Shown here in pieces: positions 57,201 to 64,000 of a stretch of DNA of 64,000 nt (positions are counted from its first letter, which is position 1; every line of letters starts with the position of its first letter). Made by a program: the position numbers and the translations under genes. The DNA is from an uncultured Clostridia bacterium (GTDB taxonomy: Bacteria; Bacillota; Clostridia; Lachnospirales; Anaerotignaceae), in contig CABSIK010000001.1 of NCBI GenBank assembly GCA_902477755.1, forward strand, positions 1 to 64,000. The letters are read 5' to 3'. The notes beneath the pieces were generated by a model. The model was given only the letters and a program-made list of their open reading frames with translations. It made no database searches and had not been told where the DNA came from.

Positions 57201-57563
57201 TTGATTATTTCAGCAATTCGGCTCAAATATCCAGATATGGCTTCCAATGAGGGGGCTGCTGAGATTGCAACTCTTTCCGCAGAGCAAATGACTGAGATAA
57301 AGTCTTTAATTATGGATCGTTTGAATATAGTCAAGCCGGAAGTTCGAAAAGATGCTGAAACTGAGATTGATCAATTTATCGATTGGTGGAAACTCTTGGC
57401 TGCTCAAGGCAAACCATTGCGGTATTATGTCTATGGAACAGAAAAATATAATAGGCTTATGAATTACTATGGACAAGCTTGTAAAGATACTGAAAAGGCT
57501 ACACTTAACGCTATGCGCGAAGTGGAAAATGCTGCAAATATGTTCTATTACACGGAGGAGTAA
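54234..57563 (+). CDS. drmA: DISARM helicase DrmA
   Basis: A 1109-residue SF2 helicase of the DISARM core. Walker A FPTGGGKTEAYLGL (443-449), DELH (690-693) in place of DEAH, STATI, and motif VI QATSRIGRAFPG (about 928-939) are visible; a four-cysteine element CPFCGKP...CADNTC lies near residues 563-595. Start codon is GTG, with AAGGAGGG seven bases upstream and two bases after the Res stop. With DrmB it loads on incoming DNA with 5' overhangs in studied systems. Confidence 0.94.
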   Translation: MPDRFKYAKVRQEIINALRTDLMGPQSANEILDENPKSAYIIGMLASQAVDKGIATAGEQEVDVDIAYGDSDDYTAGEDDDNEPIMTTSFKLPTSIGISFYIASSTKSINIDVSWGDYVRFVDKKVGKDGKEYNHASFTRQPMKSTICIDFTSFERNAEFRLAEDSNIVVYISRIPLKTGYSLVTASVINRRKNSENEVESMMFQVELKAYSADGDRVFFSENICRDVLAEDEFYFEQRPILGRGRNCAATWDEPVDGKTTWIKSDFIPEYEFPGVSAALKGFDKFFFSMRFMSNPKNKDGILERLNILADSYEKWIEQKLVSDEKMTSQEFKSTIGDKVVAHCREALNRIREGIFLITSNEMAFDAFCFMNRSMLLQRNIMSYSKKHGTGIECNFKDFVDPRNPDTDFGWRPFQIAFILMNLSGIVNPLHKDREEVDLLYFPTGGGKTEAYLGLMAFVIANRRLRASDTSEYNSDGGVTAILRYTLRLLTTQQRDRITKMVLAAELIRQKTYPKYGTEPISIGFWVGGGVTPNKFEELVEKADKPGEAKRKRNLLYKQLLTCPFCGKPLTEEEFYIDPEQKSVAIYCADNTCLFYKYKQKRIQIPVYLVDEEIYAKCPTIILSTVDKFARLPWDVKTNALFGRVDRVCSRDGYVAIGEEHKRHNRTQKLPTSTLTPIRPFLPPELIIQDELHLITGPLGTVYGAYETIIEEMCTYGEKRIKPKYVVSTATIKNASEQTKCLYARKSTAQFPPNGFEIGDSFFINEIPIKDDPFRKYVGVCAPGQSVKTTLLRMYAIILQTAFQLAQEDEYKDVIDPYYSLVGYYNSIRELGGAVRLLQDDIPKRIYRIKTKYNMEKVRYLNKRVEITSRMSSYEIPNKLRQLEATCDSKDCLDTAVATNMIAVGMDVDRLGLMAVTGQPKQNSEYIQATSRIGRAFPGLVFTLYNPYRPRDLSHYENFTGYHSQLYRFVEGTTATPFSARARDRVLHALIISAIRLKYPDMASNEGAAEIATLSAEQMTEIKSLIMDRLNIVKPEVRKDAETEIDQFIDWWKLLAAQGKPLRYYVYGTEKYNRLMNYYGQACKDTEKATLNAMREVENAANMFYYTEE

Positions 57564-57564
57564 C

Positions 57565-59322
57565 ATGGCTGGATATGATAACAATAAATTGGGTGAATTA
57601 CGCCCAAACCAAATTATTACTACCTTTGGCCCTGGTGCAATCGTTGATGCGGTCAAGGATTCTGTAACAGTATTAGACATTAACTATTGGAATGAAAAAG
57701 GTAAGAAAATTATTGATGGCAGACTGGCCTCATATCTTGGGGTTGACTGTTTCTATATGCCTCGTACTTCTTACTCAGGGGATGTTCCAGTTGTTTCCTT
57801 CCCGTATATTCATGTTTGTTCCAACTTAAAGTGCGGACGTCTTTTTGATATGCGAGACAATTTCGACTTAAATCGTTATCTAAGATTTGGAGTAAATTGT
57901 CCGGATTGCCACAAACCTGCATATCCTGCTCGTTTTATCACAATTTGCGAAAATGGACACATGGATGATTTTCCTTGGAGATGGTGGGTTCATCGTGGGG
58001 AAACCAATTGTAAGGGGCAGCTTAGGATGTATTCTACTGGCAATACCTCTACACTTGCAGATATGTGGGTGGAGTGCAAGTTATGCGGGGCAAAACGTAG
58101 TATGAGTGGAGCTACTCAGGAAGATAATTTCTCCGGTTTGCATTGTACGGGACATCATCCATTTCGACCCAAATTAAGGAATGAGAAATGTGAGAAAAAA
58201 GTAATTCCATCACAGAGAGGTGCATCTAATGTCTACTTTTCTGTGAGTAGAAGTGCAATCTCTATTCCGCCTTGGGTAAATCCATTGTACAATTTGATTG
58301 ATGAACATCTTCATGATATTGAATTGCTGACAGATGTAATGGGGGATGACGGTATCACTGCTGCATATAAAAAATACTTTGCAGATAGATATTCTCGTGA
58401 AGAATTTGATGAAGCTCTTGCTCGACGATTAAGGAATATTACTGAGTTCAAAGAAATCAAACAGATGGAGTATGATGCTATTACTCATCACAATGACCCT
58501 ACGTATGCTTCAAACAAGAAACACTTTAAGGCAGAGGAAGATTTACTACCTGAATATCTCAAACCGTATTTTAATCGTATTATTAGAATTACGCGCCTTC
58601 GAGAAGTAAAAGTTTTGCTTGGATTTACTCGTGTAGATGCTCCAGATCCAGATGCAGATGTTCAGGCAAATGTTGTATATCTTAATAAGGGGAAAAACGA
58701 AAAATGGTTACCAGCTGCCGAGGTAAACGGCGAGGGTGTTTTTATTGAGTTTAATGAGGACACATTGAGTCAATGGCTTGATATTCCAACTGTCAAAACG
58801 CTTTCTCAGAGATATGCAGAGTGCTATGAGGAGTTCTGTGCTTCTAAAGGATGGACTTTGAATGTAAGGAGAAATGCTATATACGTTCTTATGCACACAT
58901 TTGCTCACCTGTTAATCAAGCAAATGTCAATGGAATCTGGATATTCTTCGTCTGCAATACGGGAACGTATATATTTTAGTGAGAAGATGGCAGGTATCCT
59001 TCTTTATACAGGTAGTACTGATAAAGAAGGCTCTTTAGGTGGGTTGGTGGAACTTGGAAATATCAATAAGTTAGTGCCGATAATGAAGGAAGCTTTTCAG
59101 GAAGCACTCCTTTGCACTAATGATCCGGAGTGTATGAGTAATGTGCCGGCTAGTAACAACCTGAATGGTGCAGCATGCCACTCATGCTGTATGATTTCTG
59201 AAACTGCTTGTGAAAATGGAAATCGAATGCTTGATAGAGGATTGGTAGTACCTATTGCCTTGCGAGAAAAAGAGTCTTTCTTTGGAAAGTTGGTGTGCGA
59301 GTTATGTCAACTGGAAATATAA
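57565..59322 (+). CDS. drmB: DISARM protein DrmB (DUF1998)
   Basis: A 585-residue DUF1998 protein: ELRPNQIITTFGPGAIVD at the N-terminus, cysteine knuckles CSNLKCGRLFD/CPDCHKP, CENGHMDDFPW and a C-terminal HTFAHLLIKQMS and CHSCCMISETACENGNRMLDR. Partner of DrmA. The ATG at 57565 follows GGAGGAG at one base from the drmA stop; the frame is open 32 codons upstream inside drmA, which is disregarded. Confidence 0.93.
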   Translation: MAGYDNNKLGELRPNQIITTFGPGAIVDAVKDSVTVLDINYWNEKGKKIIDGRLASYLGVDCFYMPRTSYSGDVPVVSFPYIHVCSNLKCGRLFDMRDNFDLNRYLRFGVNCPDCHKPAYPARFITICENGHMDDFPWRWWVHRGETNCKGQLRMYSTGNTSTLADMWVECKLCGAKRSMSGATQEDNFSGLHCTGHHPFRPKLRNEKCEKKVIPSQRGASNVYFSVSRSAISIPPWVNPLYNLIDEHLHDIELLTDVMGDDGITAAYKKYFADRYSREEFDEALARRLRNITEFKEIKQMEYDAITHHNDPTYASNKKHFKAEEDLLPEYLKPYFNRIIRITRLREVKVLLGFTRVDAPDPDADVQANVVYLNKGKNEKWLPAAEVNGEGVFIEFNEDTLSQWLDIPTVKTLSQRYAECYEEFCASKGWTLNVRRNAIYVLMHTFAHLLIKQMSMESGYSSSAIRERIYFSEKMAGILLYTGSTDKEGSLGGLVELGNINKLVPIMKEAFQEALLCTNDPECMSNVPASNNLNGAACHSCCMISETACENGNRMLDRGLVVPIALREKESFFGKLVCELCQLEI

Positions 59323-59963
59323 ATCTTGATATTTTGCTAGGACAAATAAACACTGATAGAATTGCTGGAACAAATGTTTCGATACCACAAATTATGACGA
59401 GATATCCATCTTTGTCTTGGACACAAGCAGAAGAAATCTATAAAATGGTATCAACAGCGTATACTGCAAATTCAAGCATAGATGCTTCATTGGTTGCGAC
59501 TATGCCTGCATCTTTTTCAGTAAAGGCAAAATCTACAAAAAATACTGTAGAAAGTTTGATTCGTGGAGCTGAGAGATGTATTTTGATTACTGGTTACTCG
59601 TTGTCAGGGTATTTTGCAGACCTTCTTGATGTGCTTATAGAAAAAAGTCAAAAAGGCGTCTACATCAAGTTTTTTATTAATAATTTTCAAGCACAGAAAA
59701 GCATTGAAAAACTTTTCCGATATAAAGGGAGATTCCTTCATTTATATAATTTCGTTAATGGGAGTGATTCTATTTCCGCATTGCATGCCAAAGTGATTTC
59801 TGTTGATCAAGAAAAAACTTTAATTACTTCTGCGAACTTATCTTACCATGGTCAAGAAGGAAATATAGAGCTAGGAACCCTCGTACAGTCTATGGAATTT
59901 GCCAAACAAGTTGATGATATTTTTACACATTTGATCTTTACTAAAGTAGTAAAAGAAGTATAA
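59304..59963 (+). CDS. drmC: DISARM phospholipase D-like protein DrmC
   Basis: A 219-residue single-HKD protein: ILITGYSLSGYFADLLDVLI and LHAKVISVDQEKTLITSANLS with His161 and Lys163. DrmC is a DISARM core gene, dispensable in some systems. Starts inside the last 19 bases of drmB. Last gene of the defence operon; no clear terminator follows. Confidence 0.9.
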   Translation: MSTGNINLDILLGQINTDRIAGTNVSIPQIMTRYPSLSWTQAEEIYKMVSTAYTANSSIDASLVATMPASFSVKAKSTKNTVESLIRGAERCILITGYSLSGYFADLLDVLIEKSQKGVYIKFFINNFQAQKSIEKLFRYKGRFLHLYNFVNGSDSISALHAKVISVDQEKTLITSANLSYHGQEGNIELGTLVQSMEFAKQVDDIFTHLIFTKVVKEV

Positions 59964-60423
59964 GAAGTATAAGATGTGTAGCTCATATATGAATCACTAA
60001 CTGGTTTTATTGACAAATTAGATGATATCTCTTATGGGAATTTGAAAATAAAAGATGTACTGACATCCTCTATTGTTTCTATTGAGGTATATAGCCTATT
60101 ACTGATTAACTAATAGAAGATGTTGATATACCTATAGCATTTAATTAGGAGAGATGAAACTCATAGAGAAATTTCAATAAAAATATTCTATATCACTTCT
60201 AAGCTATCCAATTGACCATTTTAAGCAAAAACTCCGCTAGAAGGACTTGAATAGACCATAAGATAAGAATAGCTTGCATCAAATAAAACCACGTCGAATC
60301 AAATCTGCTATATAAAAAGTTTAGAAACGGATTAATGCTAAGCATAATGTATCTTAGAGTAATGACCTGATTAATGGAACACATCATCAAATTAGACATA
60401 TAATAAATTAAATATCCACAAGT
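59964..60423. other. Decayed AT-rich DNA
   Basis: No frame with ribosome site or recognisable product. Probably remnants of the island end. Confidence 0.45.
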
Positions 60424-60468
60424 CCTTATCCGCGACCAGCGGTCGTGTATCCGAGTCACATTTCCAGT
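60424..60468 (+). pseudogene. Degenerate 3' half of a tRNA-Thr
   Basis: Aligns to the anticodon arm, T arm and acceptor 3' strand of the intact tRNA at 37041: CGTGTATCCGAGTCACATTTCC against CGTGTTCGAGTCACGTTTCC in outline, with several substitutions and a one-base insertion. No 5' half is present. Right-hand boundary of the island. Confidence 0.65.
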
Positions 60469-60521
60469 TAATTGATAACGGTTAAAACTTTATGTTTTAG
60501 CCGTTTTTTGTATGTCTAATG
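60438..60521 (+). repeat. Right direct repeat (attachment-like)
   Basis: Second copy of the tRNA 3' end plus terminator. AACGGTTAAAAC and GTTTTAGCCGTTTTTT (60477-60510) are near exact copies of the terminator at 37128-37157, showing common origin. Confidence 0.7.
60477..60510 (+). terminator. Copied tRNA terminator
   Basis: AACGGTTAAAAC pairs with GTTTTAGCCGTT, then T5G. Still able to form the hairpin though its tRNA is broken. Confidence 0.7.
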
Positions 60522-61296
60522 GGTATAGTAAAAAGCTGACTTAACTTGGTAGATGAGTTACTTTAGTATATGACGAAATTTTATCAATGAAAAACATAAG
60601 AAGTTTACTGAATATAGATGTAAATATTACAGAGAATACTATTATTTAAATCAGATAATATGTGGTTGAGATTTACTATATATGAGTATCCAGCTTTTTT
60701 ATTGGAAGTCTTAAGCGTAAAAGCGATCTTTGATAGACATATAAATTGATAGTATATGTATAGAAATCACCGTTTTGAGTATAAAATGCATTTTGTGGAT
60801 ACGGCAATCAAATGGTGGTAAAAGAAATAGAGAAATTAATATTACGAACGATCAAATAAATTGAAAAGGAGTTGCAGACTATTTAAGGGTGATAAAGCTT
60901 AAAAAATGTTTCCAAGACTAGGAACAGAGGGAATTATCAGGTTATTTGATGTCCTTTTAAAAGAACTGCTGCAAAAGATAAATCTTGATGGGTATAGTTA
61001 AGCCTTGTGTTATGTCAATAAATGCACAATCATGGTTCCTCTATGAATGCATAAGGCGTGATAATTTTGAACAAAAATCTTACAAAACGATCACTCTGTT
61101 GATATTTGATTTATATTATGTTAAGTTGATTTTAAGAGAAGCTAAAGAAATCGATTTTAAACTATAGCAAAACGGGCGAAGAAATTTCTGTTTTTATGGT
61201 GTATTGCAGGTTTTTAATATGGGGAACTGATGAAAGCTTTCTATCTGTTTGCCATCGAAAAGTAGTTTATGTATGAAAAATGTCTGGGGGATCAAA
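60522..61296. other. Gene-free stretch, probably decayed
   Basis: About 775 bases of AT-rich DNA with many stops in all frames. A + segment around 60880-60960 reads as short fragments reminiscent of an excisionase-like helix-turn-helix broken by stops, too weak to call. Confidence 0.4.
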
Positions 61297-62009
61297 ATGA
61301 AAATGGAATGTATGATCGTTCATAATGTAATGCCAGTATATATAAAAGGAATGGTGGACAAAGAAACCGCTGCCCTTGTCAGGAGCCATCTAACAAGATG
61401 CACAGCGTGTGCTGTGGAATATAAGAGTATGAAGGCTTGGCATAGAGGGAATAGGTCTTCAGAGCAGGAGGAATCTGTGGCTGAACAAAAGGAACATCCG
61501 TTTCTACAGATCTGGAAAAAGCTGCGCAAGAAGCCTATTCTCATAGGGGTGATTGTCATAGCGTTGCTATATTTTTTCCCAGTTTATCATTTGGTGCCTG
61601 CCTACGCTGCATCTTATTATGAAAAAGAAGATTTGGCAAAGCTGCTGTTTATTTTGGAAGTTTTTCAGATCGGGCAGCTGTTCAGCCTATCCTAAGACAG
61701 GCTAATGCAGCATTTAGCGACTGGACTCATACGCAGGCTGAAAATGAGGAACGGTATGGGCTTCTTGCAAGATATGCACATGACCGTGATTCTTATGATG
61801 GCAGAGTAAAGTTTATGGAACATTCTCTTGAATTGTGGTCTGCTCATCTTGGTGAAACAGAGGGTTCCATGTGGGTTTATTACTCTCAGGAAGCAATCGA
61901 TAGTGATAGGAATACTGTTCATGGCAGTTGGAAGTGTACAGCCCTTTGGAGACTGGAGAAAAATGCGGCAGGAGAGTGGGAAGTGGTTGAAATTGAAGAC
62001 GCACCATAA
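61297..62009 (+). pseudogene. Frameshifted zf-HC2 anti-sigma-like gene
   Basis: The first frame (61297-61695) starts MKMECMIVHNVMPVYIKGMV with the zf-HC2 ligands ending HLTRCTAC, a linker and one membrane helix (IGVIVIALLYFFPVYHLV). At the T5 tract 61661-61665 the frame should shift: one more T would join it to DRAAVQPILRQANAAFSDW and a 100-residue extracellular domain ending VVEIEDAP at 62009. Either a recent pseudogene or a sequence error. Intact form would be a membrane protein like anti-sigma factors. Confidence 0.7.
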
Positions 62010-62028
62010 TAGATCGATTTCTGTCTAT

Positions 62029-62066
62029 ACAGGGTGAAGGATTTGTGGCTTTTTCCCTGTTATTTT
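62029..62066 (+). terminator. Terminator after anti-sigma-like gene
   Basis: ACAGGG (62029-62034) pairs with CCCTGT (62055-62060), with an inner AAG/CTT, followed by TATTTTAT. Moderate. Confidence 0.55.
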
Positions 62067-62172
62067 ATGTGGAGGAAATATGTCAGAAGATTGAGGTTCA
62101 TTTGATTTTTTGATAAAATAAAAATCAGAATGAAAAACATTGGAAGCAATGAGGTAGAGGAGGAGAAAAGCC

Positions 62173-63426
62173 ATGGCATATAGCGAACTGGTGAAAAATT
62201 TTAATCGCATTCGTGAATATATGCGGGAATTTTATGTCTATGGCTTTAAGAGTCGGGATGAATATACCAGAAAAAGTGCGCGTTCCTATGATGATGAACG
62301 AAGGCGCTTAGAAAGCTGGATGGGAGACTATATGGGATTTCGCCAAAATGCAGAGGGAAAAAATGTATTCATTTCCATTGACAGCAGGGCTGCCCAGCAT
62401 AACCCCCTTTATAAAGCATGGAAAACCAAAAGTTTTACGGATGGAGATATTACACTTCATTTTATACTGATGGATATTTTCGCTTGCGCAAAGGAACCTC
62501 TTTCTTTGACAGAAATCACTGATCAGATAGATGCATACCTTTCGGCTCTTCAGGAGCCAAAGACCTTTGACGTTTCTACTGTGCGAAAAAAACTGAAGGA
62601 ATATATTTCCGAGGGGATTGTATGGGGTGAAAAACAGGGGAAAACCATGTACTACGGCTGGACAATGTCAAAATGTGATTTGGACAGTGATATATTGGAC
62701 TTTTTTTCTGAAATTGCCCCCTGCGGTGTCATTGGTTCGTTCCTGTTAGATCAGACAAAGGAACAGGAGAGCCCCTTTGCATTTAAGCATCACTATATTA
62801 CAGGAGCAGTGGATAGTGAGATATTATGCACTGCTTTCATGGCAATCAGAGAAAAGCGCAGTGTTACGCTGGAAACACATAACCGCCGCAAAGAACACCC
62901 GTCGGAATCCCATGTGGTTCCTCTGCGCATTATGGTCAGTGCCCAAAGCGGCAGACAATATTTAATGGCTTATTCATCCAGATTCAGACGGATTTTATCT
63001 TTTCGGTTAGATCATATCATATCGGTGAAAATGGGCGAAGTCAGTGAACGGTTTGATCAAATGCTGGAAAAATTGAACCAGATGCAGAATAATATGTGGG
63101 GTGTCAGTACGCAAAGCAGGTGGGGCAATCGTTTGGAGCATGTGGAATTTACCATTCGCTATGGGGCAAATGAGCAGCATATTCCCAAGCGGCTGGAACG
63201 CGAAAAACGCTGTGGAACGGTGGAGCATTTGGATGATAATACCAGCAGATTCACGGCAGATGTATACGATTCCAGCGAATTGATTCCTTGGATCAGGACA
63301 TTTCTCTGCCGTATCACAGAAATCCATATTTCCAATAGAAAACTGGAAGATCAGTTTCGGAAAGATATTAATATGATGTATGTTCTTTATGGACTGGAAG
63401 ATGGTGAAGCACATGATATTCAGTGA
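62173..63426 (+). CDS. WYL-domain regulator 1
   Basis: A 417-residue protein: N-terminal basic helical region (ARSYDDERRRLESWMGDY), a winged-helix-like middle (FDVSTVRKKLKEYISEGIVWGE) and a WYL domain (about 215-320, with SGRQYLMAYSSRFRRILSFRLDHI), ending in a WCX-like C-terminal domain. WYL proteins sense ligands and regulate transcription, often of defence genes. GAGGAGGAG before the ATG. The next gene overlaps its end by 14 bases. Confidence 0.87.
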   Translation: MAYSELVKNFNRIREYMREFYVYGFKSRDEYTRKSARSYDDERRRLESWMGDYMGFRQNAEGKNVFISIDSRAAQHNPLYKAWKTKSFTDGDITLHFILMDIFACAKEPLSLTEITDQIDAYLSALQEPKTFDVSTVRKKLKEYISEGIVWGEKQGKTMYYGWTMSKCDLDSDILDFFSEIAPCGVIGSFLLDQTKEQESPFAFKHHYITGAVDSEILCTAFMAIREKRSVTLETHNRRKEHPSESHVVPLRIMVSAQSGRQYLMAYSSRFRRILSFRLDHIISVKMGEVSERFDQMLEKLNQMQNNMWGVSTQSRWGNRLEHVEFTIRYGANEQHIPKRLEREKRCGTVEHLDDNTSRFTADVYDSSELIPWIRTFLCRITEIHISNRKLEDQFRKDINMMYVLYGLEDGEAHDIQ

Positions 63427-64000
63427 ATTATATAGTACATATTACCGCACAGTGGCAAAGATATTGAAAGAAGCGGCAGAGCACCCCATAGATGTAAAGG
63501 AAATGCGGCATATTGTAGAGCAATATGCTTTTGGAGAAAGTACACTTCATATTCTGCCTGCCATTGAAGAACAACGGTGGCAGTTGATTTTGCCTGATGG
63601 CAGAACACCGCTGCGCAAAGAACCAATGATGCCATTGACCCTTTTGGAAAAACGCTGGTTAAAAGCCATTGCCCTTGACCCTCGTATGCGGCTGTTTGGT
63701 GATAATATTTTTGATTTTCCAGATGTAGAACCTCTGTTTTTGCCGGAAGATATTATTGTTTTTGACCGTTATGCAGACGGAGATGATTATGAAGATGAAA
63801 CATATATACAGAATTTTCGTTTGATTCTGGATGCTGTCAAAAATCAATATCTTCTGAAAATTACATTGCAAAACCGCAGAGGCAATCCCTTGCAGATGCG
63901 AGTGATGCCACAGTGTTTAGAATATTCGGAAAAAGATGATAAATTTCGTCTCATTTGTTCTTCGGATCGTTACGGCAGCACCATCAATTTGGGCAGGATC
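63413..64000 (+). CDS. WYL-domain regulator 2, partial
   Basis: Opens MIFSELYSTYYRTVAKIL at 63413 and stays open for 196 codons to the window end. RHIVEQYAFGESTLHIL, LLEKRWLKAIALDPRMRLF and QYLLKITLQNRRG fit the N-terminal part of WYL proteins that pair with the preceding type. An in-frame ATG at 63401 is also possible. Continues beyond the window. Confidence 0.75.
   Translation, partial: MIFSELYSTYYRTVAKILKEAAEHPIDVKEMRHIVEQYAFGESTLHILPAIEEQRWQLILPDGRTPLRKEPMMPLTLLEKRWLKAIALDPRMRLFGDNIFDFPDVEPLFLPEDIIVFDRYADGDDYEDETYIQNFRLILDAVKNQYLLKITLQNRRGNPLQMRVMPQCLEYSEKDDKFRLICSSDRYGSTINLGRI

Larger units (their letters stand above)
37114..60521 (+). mobile_element. Genomic island at tRNA-Thr
   Basis: About 23.4 kb bounded by the intact tRNA-Thr gene and a decayed second copy of its 3' half and terminator. 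Contains a mobilizable element with relaxase and serine recombinase, then a DISARM-type defence locus. No tyrosine integrase of the kind that uses tRNA sites remains; the recombinase present is a large serine type, so the tRNA-site insertion is probably older than the element now inside it (inference). Confidence 0.65.

Noticed and set aside
60199..60459. 86-codon minus-strand frame at the island end
   Set aside because: Begins in the degenerate tRNA copy and has no ribosome site; same artefact type.

Overview
The window reads as chromosome of an anaerobic, low-to-mid-GC, spore-forming Firmicute of the clostridial/lachnospiraceal type. The signs are ferredoxin-linked 2-oxoacid oxidation, a sigma-54 PrpR-like activator, a PdaA-type spore-cortex deacetylase, SLH-domain surface protein, strong AGGAGG ribosome sites and many intrinsic terminators. 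Species cannot be fixed from the sequence alone; a branched-chain-amino-acid fermenter fits (inference).

Layout. 1-1188: leader-distal end of a type I-C-like CRISPR array (cas genes and leader must lie to the left, outside). 1528-10730: a PrpR-like sigma-54 activator followed by a -24/-12 promoter and an eight-gene operon that imports (BrnQ), transaminates, oxidatively decarboxylates (VorB-type ferredoxin oxidoreductase) and CoA-transfers branched-chain amino acids, i.e. oxidative Stickland-type fermentation. 10786-12488: small minus-strand genes of unknown role. 13185-18887: a GntR/FadR-family regulator with two opine-dehydrogenase-family paralogs, an SSS symporter and a DMT exporter; the same TTGTA-N-TACAA operator (one copy imperfect) sits at the three promoters. 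19239-23600: MBOAT/DHHW surface O-acylation pair and an SLH-CAP protein. 23730-26717: THUMP RNA methylase, tgt, yajC. 27016-34840: BMP-type nucleoside ABC importer, two nucleoside hydrolases and a beta-hydroxyacid dehydrogenase. 34958-36824: PdaA and a DMT transporter.

37041-60521: an island inserted at tRNA-Thr(CGT). A degenerate copy of the tRNA 3' half plus its terminator recurs at 60424-60510, bracketing about 23.4 kb. It holds a mobilizable element (DUF6076-like protein, RepA-like ATPase, ribbon-helix-helix protein, MobP-type relaxase, large serine recombinase) and a defence locus: XRE regulator, C5 methyltransferase, DrmD-like SNF2 helicase, type III-like Mod and Res, DrmA, DrmB, DrmC. 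This is a DISARM locus that combines the SNF2 helicase of class 1 with a C5 methylase (typical of class 2) and carries a complete type III Mod/Res pair inside it. The DrmD gene has a one-base frame break at an A8 tract.

60522-64000: decayed DNA, a frameshifted zinc-finger anti-sigma-like gene and two WYL-domain regulators, the second cut by the window end.
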